This document shows, one piece after another, positions 23,543-35,225 of a DNA stretch of 64,000 bases. Every line of letters begins with the position of its first letter. Positions within the stretch are counted from its first letter, which is position 1. Below the pieces are notes generated by a model. It ran no database searches, had not been told where the DNA came from, and saw only the letters and a list, made by a program, of their open reading frames with translations. This stretch comes from Rhinocladiella similis (taxonomy: Eukaryota; Ascomycota; Eurotiomycetes; Chaetothyriales; Herpotrichiellaceae): NCBI GenBank assembly GCA_024082115.1, contig JAMRYE010000003.1:4650001-4714000 (forward strand), in the 5' to 3' direction. Made by a program: the position numbers and the translations under genes.

Positions 23543-25373
23543 ATGACGACGGTGGATAGTACCAGGTTCCTTGCCGATGGGGGATATCTACAGAAAGGCA
23601 GGGAGAAGAATCTTCGACCGGTCGACCTGGGGCGAAAGACGCATGATCTGGCTCCGTCAAGGTGAGAGATACATCACCCAACCAAGCAGCTCAAGCACTC
23701 TGTACGATTGGGACTTGGTCGATCGATAGACTGACGCGGCGAACTTTGGCGGGGAATAAGATGGTATCGTGATGAGAAGATCTTTCAGTTGGAGAGAAGG
23801 GCTTTGTTCTCGACGGTGAGCTTTGCAATTTCGCAATGATTGTGCTTCTCCCCCTGGCCATGTGAATCATTAAATCATGGCCGGCCATGAACAACTCTTG
23901 CGCTCTGGCGCGATTGAGAAATGCCGAAATGGGCGGGCTAACACGAACACATTCTGTTCTGAATAGTTGTGGCATGTTGCGAGTTTCAAGGCCCGGTTCG
24001 AAAAGGCAGGGGATTACTTGACGATGGAAGTAAGCGGTTTCCCACGGTCCGGGTGCATTCAGAAGCTAAACGAATCCGATACTAGATGTTTGGGTGGAAC
24101 TTCTTCATGATAAGGGACAAAGATGGCAACATCAATGCGTTCCACAATATTTGTCGACACCGGGGGCATCCAGTGACACAAAAGAGTTACGGGTCCAGCA
24201 CGGTACTTGCATGTCGATTTCATGGCTGGTGAGCATGAACGAGCCGAGTCCTGTAGCCCACAGAATGCTCACTGCACGGCAAGGTCGTATCTCCCGACTG
24301 GCGAACTGCACAAAGCCCGAGAGTATACTGGCCTCCCGGACTTTGATCCCAAGGCCCATTCTCTTTTCAAGATCCATACCCACGTCACGCCGCAGGGGTT
24401 CATCTTTGTCAATTTCGATGCTCGAGACGCTCCGGCGGTGAGTTTCGAAGAACAGTTTGGTGATGATTTCGAGCCGATGCCAGACGCGGCCACCGGAAAA
24501 GTGGTCGGGAATGAGTTTGCTCTGTTTCCCAATGACGGTTGGGAGTATGACCATACTTGGAACAGCAGCGTCGGAGGTACCGAGTTCAACTGGAAGACGT
24601 TCGTGGATGGGTTTCAGGTCAGTCACTTTGTCAGCATACACTTGCACGGGCTCATGAAGCATCTTGCCCCATTGTAGGAGTGCTACCACTGCCAAACAGG
24701 CCACCCGACAACCTTACCCAAGGATTTCGCGCTGGATCAATACTATCTTCGTCAAGGGCACGGTGCATCACGGCATTTTCTGCCGCCGAAGAAGGAGGGT
24801 TTGTCGGAAGCATACGTAAGTACACTGTCCAGTCCACTCCGACAAGGCTGTTGATGCATTGTCTCGTCAGATAACGTGGTTGTACCCTCTAGGTGTCGTT
24901 ACCTTCAGTGACAATCTCCTCTTCATTGGCCGATTCAATGCCACGGGAGCACTCCAGACATCCTACGACAGCGAGACCTACCGGAGATCGAGCATGAAGA
25001 AACCGAGTGCCGAATACGACCATTGGATGCAGCATGACATTGCATACTGGAGATTTGTCGAAACCGAAGACGTCGAGCTCGCAGTCAATGCCCAAAAGGG
25101 CTTCAAGAACGGTGTCCTTGGGATAGGCAGGCTGCACTCTGTTGAAGGTGAGACAATTGACTTGTTCAGCAACAGGAGCCCTGGACTGATGACGGGATGA
25201 CAGAACACGCCGTGAAATGGTACCTGGACAAAGTTCGGGACATCCTGGTGCAGCATGCTGAGCGTGAAAAGGCGGGAGGCAAAAACATCGACTACGCCAT
25301 CCCCAAGGCCCAGGCGGACGCCGTTGAGCAGGACGCCCTGTGCAAGCTGGTCGGACCGGAGCACGAATGGTAG
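23543..25373 (+). CDS. Rieske non-haem iron oxygenase, choline monooxygenase-like
   Basis: Eight exons, 23543-23661, 23761-23815, 23967-24029, 24086-24228, 24284-24617, 24678-24815, 24871-25147 and 25204-25373, join in phase to 432 residues, the usual length of the alpha subunit. The N-terminal WYRDEKIFQLERRALFS leads into the Rieske domain: CRHRGHP (Cys102, His104) and CRFHGW (Cys122, His125) bind the [2Fe-2S] cluster. The mononuclear iron site is ECYHCQTGHP (His242, His247) with a probable Asp351 in ETEDVELAV. Such enzymes hydroxylate aromatic rings or quaternary amines using electrons from a reductase. The fungal set includes choline-monooxygenase-like proteins, which this resembles in length and ECYHC context. 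No reductase or aldehyde dehydrogenase is adjacent, so the substrate is open. No targeting peptide is obvious. Confidence 0.88.
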
Positions 25374-26266
25374 ACTGGAGGCTGTCCTCGTGGCGGGAAA
25401 AGGCAAGCAGCCGTTTGACGGGAGGATGTGTGATCGGGGTGCGGCACGTCTTGTACAAGCTTGAGAAACTACCGAGCCTGGCGTTGTTGATTGGGTGTAA
25501 GCTGGCCTAGTACTCCGAGTCTGCAGTGAAGCTAGTAAACGTCGCCGAACGAGAAGTTGGAAGAGTCAAGTCATCATCGATAAGTTGAAGAGAATGCCAT
25601 CTCAGCACTCCGACCTTAGCGAGGGAAGGTTTATTTTGGGGCAGGCTATCTTTGTGACCGACCCAGGAGACGGACTCCGTATCGGTGGTGTCAGGTCAGA
25701 ATGTCGTGATTGCTACCTGCCGTGTGCCGTACTGTACTCGTCCTGCGCTGGAGGTTTGAGTGAGCTGATTTTTGCACAGTGAGTGAGTGCTCCCGACCAG
25801 CTATATTGTACTCGTACATAGGGAGGTGGTGATGATAAGGTCAGGTACCCTTGTCCATATTCTCTGCGGATACAGCATTCCGACATGAGACGAGATGGGC
25901 CGAGAGATTCGATCCGGCTGGCTAATGAGATAAGTTAGTGTACAACAACACTGTACTGAAAATTCATGACTTGTTAGTTGGGGTTGATCTCCCCTTTTTT
26001 TTCCCGAGGTGAATCGTCGTCATCAAGGGAGGCTGATATGATGCGGCTGATACCAATTGCTGCACGATCAACAATGTTGAAACAACGACACCTCCACATT
26101 TGATGCCGATCAAGCAAGCGTGGATAGAGGAACCGCGACGAAAAACAAGGATCTGGGATGGCAAATGGAGACTGTACGGAGCACAGTTAAGATAACTCTC
26201 CGTGCGGACTGGAGGTTTGGTGGATTCAATTAAGTTGACTGTTCCCACCTGGTGGTATCGGCCTCA

Positions 26267-26295
26267 GCTCTCTCTCTCTCTCTCTCGCTCTCTCT
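26267..26295. repeat. (TC)n microsatellite
   Basis: TC dinucleotide run with one CG interruption, followed by two copies of ATGTACAGTA. Confidence 0.9.
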
Positions 26296-26451
26296 ATGTA
26301 CAGTATACAATATGTACAGTACATACAATTTTGGTGGGGGAAAATGCCCGAGTGTTGACGTTTGACGTCAGTCAAGCTTGCGTGGCTTCTGAGATGGAGC
26401 CTTGGCCGCCGTTCAAGCAGACCTAAGCCGGCTCGCTAGGGGGGCTCGGCG

Positions 26452-26500
26452 CCTAAGACTGCCCCTAAGAAGCACCTAACGGGCCCTAGAAGGCGCCTAG
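26452..26500. repeat. Degenerate CCTAA/CCTAG array, about 11 bp period
   Basis: Five CCTAA/CCTAG cores start at 26452, 26464, 26475, 26485 and 26496, spaced 10-12 bp; a further CCTAAG lies at 26422. The spacers are G/C-rich and only partly alike. Confidence 0.6.
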
Positions 26501-27986
26501 AGGCGTTATCTGGTCGCTTGGAGCAGAGCAGTACATACACATTGTACTGTACAACATCTCTACAGTACAGAGTTTTGATTGGAATCCTTATCCGACTAGG
26601 CCGTAACAGAGCGAAATGCCATCCAAAAAGTTGGCCAGATGGCGCCATCTACGTCTGTTTGTTCCATACAAGCGGTTGCTAAGCTCACCTCCAACAGATA
26701 CGGTACCTTGATGGAGGATGGTGCCCCAGCCATTGGCTTTTTGAGGGGCATTTGGGATGCCCTTATCAGTACAACACAATTTACTCTGTTATGGATTCGA
26801 GAAAGGGCTTGGAGTACAGAGCGGTAGTGAGGTGGTTACGGAGTACTCGCCAACAGCGTTACGATGATATGTGCCTCCTACGGAGTACAGATAGAGTACA
26901 TGGTCAATCGTCTCATTCTGATTCTGATCCTCTCACACCCTCACTCCTCCTGTCTCTCTCCTGCCACGCCATCCACCGTCTTTCCCGGAATATGGGCTGA
27001 CTACCCTGCCGTCCTCTCTACAGTACCCCAATACTCGGCTCAGATGTGGCAGTTTTCCGAGCTCAGATAGTCGAAACCTGGCCAGCAGCGGCCTTTCCGG
27101 AGGCGGCTAGCCTATTAATAAAACTCCAAGACTCCCGCTAGACCATGTCGCTTTAGGCCTGGCAGCATCGCAGGCCAAAAAGCTTGACCGAACACTAGAG
27201 AGACATGGCTGGCAGTTATGACAGGGTTATGATGCAGAATGCAGAGTACTCCGTGGGTGGCTTGTTTGGGCATGTGCAGCTCAAAGTCCACATCCCACAC
27301 CATCCACGGCCCGCCCATGCATCATCGATATCTTCGCTTTGTCCATGATATCTCACACTGTGCAGTCGTGGTTGTGCCCGGTTTGAGTCGCAACCTGGCC
27401 ATCCCGAACCAACAGCTGGGGGGACAGTGATTGCTCGTGCATGTAGGTGTCCTGTCCGCTTGATCCCTGCAAGTGGCGACAGGTTCTACCTCTATGCCTG
27501 CTATCCTTGATCTACAGTACATTTTTTGTGGACATTTCCCCTTCAGAAAACTGGAGATGTGTACGAATCGTGGATAGTCGCAACCTCTGGAGTGCTGACC
27601 CAAGTAGTATACATGGCCGGCCTCTTCTCATCTTCTTGCCCCTAGCAACATTGCCTTGACTTTGTCCTGTGCTGCACCTGCCTCTGACCGCCCTCACACT
27701 CGCTTTGTTTACGTTGGCGGTGCCGACATTGAATCATCGTCGCCTCTACTGTCTGCCGCCCCTTTCAACACCGGTCACTACCTGATCTCTCACTTCACTG
27801 TCACTTGCATGTCGCCCTCTCACCCTCCCAGCCTCTCACCTGACCGACACTATCCCTCTCGTCCTCAACACCCTTCGGCGTCGTGTTCAAGAACCCTTTT
27901 CTTGTCGCCTGCTCACCCTGCGTCGCTCGCTTGCACCTAGTCGTCTTTCTCGTTCCACTTGCGTCTTGACAGCAACAACACGCCCC

Positions 27987-30229
27987 ATGAGCAGAAGACT
28001 CACCCTCAGTGGCAATCGCTCTGAGATGGGCTTGCTTCAAGATCCTGTGGAGCCCGAGACTCCTCCTCCGAGCTGGACTCCCGCCAAACCAGAGTTCTGG
28101 AAGAAGCCTTCAAAATGGCAGATTTGCATGCCTCGATTGCGCCTGCTTGTCAAGATTCTCGCCAGCCTCATTGGCTTTGCCATCCTGATCAAGATCATGG
28201 GTCAACAGCCACCTTCACCGTCCGCACCCATATCATCGCCTCCGAAACAGCCGACAGAACAACAACTCATGGACAAACTGATGGAAGATTCCAAAAAGGA
28301 GTTGTGGCCATGGAAGTCATTTGAAACGTATGTTCGCTTCTAGGAGCCTATCCGTATTGATCAAAGACACTTGCTGACATGTCTTGTGCTGCCACAGACA
28401 TGACGGCTTGACTCGCGGAACCTCACACCTGCATCTCTGTGAAACTGGAGAAATCGATTGTAAGAGCAAGGCACCTCACATGCTTCGGTACGATGGCTAC
28501 AAGAACTTGCTGGAGCCAGTCTCGCATCTTGTTTCTTGTGTCGGTCCGCGAGGCGTGCCCATCAATGAAAGCCACGAGGACGCAATCTGGGCGTATCCCG
28601 GCAAAGCTAATGGTGAGATTGTCTTCACAACCATGGAAGGAAAAATGGGGAATCTGACAATGCGCAGGCGCCGTGGAACCTACCCTTGGTTCATATGAAG
28701 CATCTGGTTTGGATGGTAGCATCTCCTTTGATCGTGTGGGTCGTTTCCAAGCATACGGGCTTGACCAGTTTGAGGCCATGGATTTCGACGACATGACAAA
28801 GACCTCCGATGTTGATTGGGACAAAGTTGACTGGGGTGAGCTGCAAGAAACCTGCGCCATTTCCAACAAGCAGCGATTCAGGCCAGTCAAGGAACGCGTC
28901 CAGAATTCCATCCAGTACTCCAACATCCGTCACAAGCACGACCAGGCTGCTGCAAAAACACTTTCATCCACACTCGAGCCCGGAATGGTCAACAAGGTCA
29001 AACGTACTGCCATTCTCATTCGCGTCTGGACAGGTGCAAAGTGGACTGCCGATGCTGTTCTAAACATTCGTGCGATGATTGCAGAGGCCTCCTTGGCAAG
29101 TGGAGGCAAGTATCAGGTCTTTTTGCTGTTGCACGTCAAGGACGAGAACATTCCGCTTTTTGTTGGGGAGGACGAGCCTCAGGCAACGATCAACAAGCAT
29201 ATCCCTCCCGAATTTCGATCCATCACCGAAGTTTGGAATCATGCGCAAATCCGAAGTCTCTATTCGAACCTGGCCGAACATGCCTTCGTTGGTCGGAGCC
29301 CCTGGATGATCATCCAATGGTTCGCTCGAAACCACCCCGAGTTCGATTTCTTCTACCAATGGGAATTCGACGTTCGCTTTACAGGTCACTACTTGGATTT
29401 TTTCGAATCGGTGGAAAAGTTTGGACGCGACCAGCCTCGAAAGGGCATATGGGAACGTGCCGGTCGAGTCTACATACCTGCCATCCACGGCGGCTTCGAT
29501 ACCACCTTTCGAGAGTCGACAAGACGTGAAGACCCTCACCACGTCTGGGGTCCCGTTTCTGTTGAGGGAGTCAGACCCAGAGGACCAAAGCCTCCGAGTA
29601 AAGAGACCGAAGACAACTATGAATGGGGCGTGGGCGAGGACGCTGACTGGGTCGGCTTCTTGCCGAGTTTTAATGTCACCGGCACAAACTGGTGGTTCCG
29701 CAATTACCTCTGGGGCTACGCACAAGGTAGATCAACCCCAAGAAGAGCCACGCTCATCGCGCAGGGCAGGGTCAGTCGACGCGTTCTGGAGGTCATGAAC
29801 TACGAAAATGCGGAAAATGGCCACCATATCGACGCCGAGATGTTCCCTCAGACCATGTGTCTGCACCACGGCTTGAAGTCTACGACATTCCCACATCCCA
29901 TCTTTGCAGACCGCCATTGGCCCGCAGACACTTTGCAGTCAACATTCAATGGGGGACCTTTCGGACAAGCTGGAGGCTATTGGAACAGTACCTTTAGCAA
30001 ATGGAACGAGTACGCCTGGACGAACATGACTTGGTATTACAGCTCTGCACAAGCCATGCCGGTCTTCCAACGACTGCTTGGCATCACCGCAATGGAAAGT
30101 GGTGGCCAGGAATGGGAAGAAGTCTATGGCCGCACTGTTGTGCGTCCAATGCTGCTTCATCCTGTCAAAGGTGGAAAGTCCTGGCAGTGGAAAGACAATG
30201 GATGGCTTCAAACTAAGAACGGAAAGTGA
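27987..30229 (+). CDS. DUF3405 family type II membrane protein
   Basis: Three exons, 27987-28327, 28398-28612 and 28668-30229, give 705 residues. A short cytosolic N-terminus (MSRRLTLSGNRSEMGLLQD) precedes one hydrophobic segment (LRLLVKILASLIGFAILIKI, about 51-70), so the long C-terminal part should lie in the lumen or outside. The body carries the DUF3405 hallmarks: KRTAILIRVWTGAKWTADA, PWMIIQWFARNHPEFDFFYQ, WEFDVRFTGHY and EMFPQTMCLHHGLK. The acidic WEFDVR and EADADWV-like positions recall glycosyltransferase folds, but no activity is established for the family. One hydrophobic anchor plus a large luminal domain fits a Golgi enzyme, which is inference. Confidence 0.85.
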
Positions 30230-30946
30230 TCCGGTTGACGGCTTCACATATTGACGAGACCTATGGCATTTTCCCGCTCATATTCGCATCAGCAGCGGCG
30301 TTTGGAGTTTCACGACACTTCTCGTCAGTCCGGCACTGATTGTATCAACGCATCTAATGACTGGCTCATTGGTCCGGCTGGTTTGATAGACAGTGGTTAA
30401 CGGGTTTTGGGAATGGGGTATTGTACACACTGTATGGTTGTTTATTTGCACAATGGATCAGGAGTTTCTTCGCGACACAGGACTTCGGGGACTAGACAGC
30501 TGGATAAGAGCTACAGGCCATCAGACACAGCAGCATGAGCTAGACTCGCATATGAGCATGCAAGAGATAGAGCTATCAAAAGCGGCCATTATTCGGCCGT
30601 CGATAATCATAATAAATAAATGCTAGAAAATCAAGTCCAGAGTCTTTTATTTCTCGGGGAGATTCTCAGACGGAGTCGTAGATGAGGATCTCCCCAGTAG
30701 CCATGGGTTCGTCCTTCAGGTAGCTCAGGTAGCGCGGAGACGAAATGCGATTTGTCGCTGCCCGGCGTCTACCAGCACCCGAACATGCTGCATAAAGATT
30801 CCGCAAGTTGCTGCTTACTTCGCGGGGGATAACACCAAACCGTCCACCTTCTGTGCATCCTAACTTGTCTGCTGTGAAATGCGTTCCTTACCTGAGCATT
30901 CTCAGTATACTTTCAGAACCGCATCTGCAATGTACATGGCTACCTG
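30230..30946. other. Intergenic region without a gene
   Basis: Separates two genes on the same strand. Only short frames without domains; the A/T-rich AATAATAAATAAATG near 30609 may be the DUF3405 gene's 3' processing region. Confidence 0.55.
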
Positions 30947-32522
30947 ATGTCCAATCCATTCCGCCGTAGTGCTCTTGCTAAAGGCCCTGGCGGCAGCAAT
31001 TCATCCAACACTTCACCCGGCCCGCGCGGCACCGAGCCTTTGGCGATAGACACAAAAGGTAGATCCCATTCTTCATGGACTCTGAAAACTCGGATCCCAT
31101 TGACCGGTTGCCTTTACAGTTCGTACCACGTCTCAGAAACATGTGAACTTTGCATCTCCTCCTGCGATAATCTCGCCCGCTTCGTATGCCTCGTCGCCAG
31201 AATCGACTCGACAGGAGTTCCCATCAACTTTTCCCGACCAAAACTCACCTCTCCCGGCGCCCACGGACTACAGCCATGCATTTGCCATCGATCCATTCGC
31301 GGAACAGGTAGAAGATGGGAATGATAGTGCTATTGAAAAAGCACTGGAAAATGCAAGGGCCAACACCGCGATAGTGGCCGAACCTGTGACCGCTCCCAAA
31401 ATCAACCCTCATAGTGCTGTGAAGGACACTCTGGCACGATTTGCCAGCGCTCCCAAAAGACCATCCTCTGTGCAACAGCTCGATACCCGGTTAAAGAAGG
31501 AAAATTCCTCGTCCAAGACAACGATGGATGTGGACGCCTTCAAGAGGATGTTGCTCACCGGAAGTGCTACACCGGGAGAGACTACAGTGCCGAGTCAAAC
31601 GGTGCCATCTCAATCTGTAAGTGACAACAGTTCCAGTGCGGACTCGGCTTCGATCTCACAGCATTCACTATTCGAGACCAACCCAGCCACACGCGAGGAA
31701 AGCCCGCGCACATCGGAAGAGCTGGACACACGAGACCACATCGAGCAGAGAACTACATCCGGACCTACTTCGTCAAGCAAGCGACCGCCCCCTCCACCGA
31801 AAAGTCGGCGTGGAAAAGCAACAAAGGATGCGACATCTTACTCTGGCTCCATGAACAAATTCGACAATTTCATCAATTCGCTTTCACTACCACCGATGCA
31901 CGATGCCTCCTCCAATGTCTCTGCTATGAGATCGCCATCGTCAGAGCAACGTGACTTCGGCGAACCATCTAGGAATCCCCCCATGCCCGACGCCAGCAAG
32001 AGAGCAGCGCCACCGCCTCCCCTTACTCGCCGGAAGAGCCAGCAACAACCTAGCAAGCCGATCTTGACAAGAAGCAGCTCTTCACGACAGTCTGTGCTGA
32101 GTGATTCTGATCCCCCAACGAGCCCTCTGGGTCCAACGGCTCCAAGAGCGCCTCCTCCTCCACCTTCGCGACGTTCAACCAGCACTGGTGAGGGCCGCCC
32201 TTCGCTCGATCTCGCTGCCTCGTCTGAAACTGGCTCCCAATTGAGCCAGCAGCCCACGCCGTCCCAGACCCCACCATATATGAAGAGAGCAAGTCAACTA
32301 CCACCTCCGCCGGTGCCACCCCCTCGCAGGGGTAGGGGGTCTAGTCGTAGTTCTGTTGATACGCAACGACCAACAATGACGACGTTGGGCATTGAAAATC
32401 CCATGGAATTACAAGACAACCCTGCCGATGGACACATGAACCTTGGGGACAGGGATATTCTTGCCGATCTTGCAGCCCTTCAGAGAGAGGTAGATGCAGC
32501 AAGGGCTAGCGCAGGCCGGTAA
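30947..32522 (+). CDS. Proline-rich disordered protein, possible SH3 ligand
   Basis: Two exons, 30947-31058 and 31120-32522, give 504 residues. No folded domain is recognised. The N-terminus MSNPFRRSALAKG and the block VRTTSQKHVNFASPPAIISP, formed across the splice, look conserved. Most of the rest is Ser/Pro/Arg-rich, with polyproline motifs KRPPPPPKSRR, RAAPPPPLTRRKS, APPPPPSRRS and LPPPPVPPPRRGRG. These are classical SH3-binding shapes, so a role at actin patches or cell polarity sites is possible but inferred. A short C-terminal helix (DILADLAALQREVDAARA) ends the protein. Its role is unknown. Confidence 0.72.
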
Positions 32523-33262
32523 CACTACCTGGTCTGTTACGACTTATGTATGGATGTATCATGTAGCACGGTTTGTTTAACGAGATGGTAGTAGGAATCA
32601 GGCAGATGGCACTTGTTGTGTCTCTCGTATCGATAGAAGTTACATGTATATGCTGTGAACCTACTATTCAGGTACGATTACGATTACGCTTCCGGGAACT
32701 TAGTGACGAGAACAACCGAGAGCAGATCACGTGGACAGGCAAGCGAATCTGTGGAACAATGACGTCGAGTATTGGAATGCTAGTTGCCTGAGGCGCCTGT
32801 AACTTCTACTACGACCACTTTAAGTATCGCGGAAAATGCCATCGACTCCAGGCTGGCGATCGCCGAGCACGTTTCTGAATGCGCGGCGCAGCCCAAACCA
32901 ACATCCGCTAAAAGACCTCCTGCCTCACTCTCGACAACAATCCTACGTACCATGACCCATTTGTCTTCATCATTACATTGTGCCAGCAAACAATCCACTG
33001 GCTCGGTCTGATCGAACCAAACTGTCACGCGGTGGTGTGTCACTTCCTCCGAAGGTCACCCTTCAGCATCCTCACCGTCTCATACCCCTCCCACACCCTT
33101 AATCCGACCAGAACAACACACCAGAGCCACAATTTGAAAACACCCCGTCAATACCCGACTTCCAATCGCTCGTGAGCCCCTAGCCATCATCGTTCGGATT
33201 CCGTACGAGGTCAGAACCTCTCCATTACAACCATCCCAGAGTCCGCATCCCAACAAGTCAAT
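32523..33262. other. Intergenic region without a gene
   Basis: Holds the 3' end of the proline-rich gene and a C-rich leader (33060-33260) of the next gene. No other feature is seen. Confidence 0.6.
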
Positions 33263-34245
33263 ATGCCTAACAGAGGGCCCACCTTGATCAATTGTATGTT
33301 GTCGACTCTCACCTTAAGGCTTTCTCACTGACCTTGGGCATTTTCACAGTACCCCCTCCTCCGTCTGACCCGGCCACACCCAGCGAGATGGGCCCTGGAA
33401 CTCCGAATTCAACCACCACCTCTCTCTCTGCACTGTCTGTCGTAGCGATCAAAGATGGTGCAATGGGCCATGGTGGCAGAGGTGCTACTTCGTCAGCAAA
33501 TACACTAGAAGCCGAACGCGCCGATCGAATTTCACGTCTCGCAGGACTAGAAAGAGTCGCTGCGGCGCGACCAACCCCGCTCGGGCATCTGGTTCCAGGA
33601 TCAGGTGGCGTCTACGGTCAGGGCCTGGACAATATCCCGCAGTTCAAGGAGCGCAGTACCGTTGGAAGCGCAAGTGCAACCGGCAGCGTTGGTGGTAGAA
33701 CAACGTGGGCTAGTGGCAGCATTGACTACGACGCAGATAAGATGAGCGAAGACCAAGACGATGGAGTCTCCAGTAGCGGTGGCTTCTCTGATGAAGACAA
33801 GGCCAGCTTGGTAGGCTTCGGCGAAGGTGCAGGAAGCACTGTAAGTGGTCCAGTCTCTACGCCATACGCCACAAGAGCTTCTGTCTCTCGGACGAGCACC
33901 AGCGTCAATGCGCCATCGACACCCCGAACGGGCACCATGCCGACTGTTGGATCAGGTCAGAGCACACCGATGAGTGGCATCACCCCCGGCGCTGCTGCTG
34001 GCAGCATGGACCCGAAGATGATGGATGGAATGAGCTACGATCGAGATATCGTGGACACGACTATGCAGCCAGCACCGCCTGTTGATCAGTCTGCGGAGGG
34101 ACACGGCCACCGGTTCTCAGGATTTGGCACAGAGGTTGCTGAAGGCATCATGAGGGACAGGCTGAATAATGGTGGGCAGCCTCACTCCTCACTCGGGAGT
34201 GCTGATGGTCAGACGTTGGGCAAGTTTCCCTTCGAGAAAGAGTAG
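33263..34245 (+). CDS. Uncharacterised Ser/Gly/Thr-rich protein
   Basis: Two exons, 33263-33293 and 33350-34245, give 308 residues. The first exon codes only MPNRGPTLIN plus one base. No known domain is recognised. A helix-prone segment (EAERADRISRLAGLERVAAA, about 60-80) is followed by a Gly/Ser-rich stretch and an acidic block (DYDADKMSEDQDDG, FSDEDKASLVGFGEG). A Thr/Ser/Pro-rich part and a second short helix (GTEVAEGIMRDRLNN) come next, and it ends LGKFPFEKE. The composition suggests a soluble, mostly disordered and probably phosphorylated protein. The tiny first exon and clean splice sites make it a real gene rather than a chance frame. Confidence 0.7.
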
Positions 34246-35225
34246 CCCATGCTTGCGTTCATCTCATGAGATTGCAGATGAGGGCTTTCGACGAACCCTT
34301 TTTAGTGGACTTTTCTTTGTAACGGATCCTTTACGACAGAACGGGATTTTATTTGGGTTGTACGATATTACGGCGCAACGAGGGATGAAGTTGAGGCCAG
34401 TTCCTGTCAACGTGTGTAAGAATCGACTTTGTGCGTGGCGCTTGGAAGACGAGCCTTTTGCCTAGCATCCTATTCTGTTGGGAGATGCAGAGATGCGTTC
34501 AAACGCTTTTCGGGGGATAATTTGTACGACTAGGTATTCGTAGAAGGAGTGCAATTCTATTCGGGCGGGTTCTTGTGCTGACACGTAATGTTGATTGTGA
34601 AACCTCTCCGGCTCACACGATGAGTCCTAGCAATCACGAGAGATTTAGCGGCGATGGTATCCGTAGCCAGATTCGGGTCACCACAAGGCTGAGATCCAGC
34701 GGCAAGGCTTTGGCTCTGCATATGAAACGGGGATTTGGGGGTGGATGACGAGGCTACGGATACAGTACAATTGCAGGCTAGAGCTGGCCTAAGACGCTTG
34801 GAACTGGGCGCTCAGGCGAGACACACTGACAAGCTAACACTTTTTTCTGGGCCCGACTACTACTGCTCCGAGAAACTGCGCGTGGCTCCTGCGTTTGTTA
34901 CTGTTGCCTCGTACTTCACCTGTTTTTCTTTGCCCTTACCGCTCCCTCTCCCTCTGCCTCTCTCTCTACCTCACCCTCTTCACCCTCCCGCCGTCCACCA
35001 AGAACAGTTTGTCCGTCTACCGACAATAGCTGACATTGACTTGTCAAGTACGGCAAGACCCGAATTGTGACAACTACCAAAGGTGTCTTTTGTGGCAATT
35101 TCTGCCCTTCTGCCCTCTTCTTCGTGTACCTCGCCGAAATTTCCTCGACGCTTGACGATTGTCTACATCATTGAGACCCTGCGATTACAGCTGTTCCGCA
35201 AGCCACATTTGGGACACTGGGCGTC
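34246..35225. other. Intergenic region, eIF2A promoter
   Basis: Contains a CCCTCT/CTCTCC pyrimidine tract at 34930-34990, about 240 bp before the eIF2A start, as often seen in promoters of fungal translation genes. No gene is seen. Confidence 0.6.

Larger units (their letters stand above)
25374..27986. other. 2.6 kb repeat-rich intergenic region
   Basis: No convincing gene. It holds a (TC)n tract at 26267-26295, several TACAGTAC-type motifs (around 26300, 26530, 26570, 27018, 27512), a 7-bp inverted repeat at 26529-26549, two TACGGAGTA copies (26837, 26879) and a run of CCTAA/CCTAG units at 26452-26500. The last 300 bp before the DUF3405 gene is C/T-rich, as fungal promoters often are. Confidence 0.6.

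Noticed and set aside
11008..25373. P450 and Rieske oxygenase as parts of one secondary-metabolite cluster
   Set aside because: They are 11 kb apart with a DNA methyltransferase, eS19 and an E3 ligase between them, and no backbone enzyme is present.
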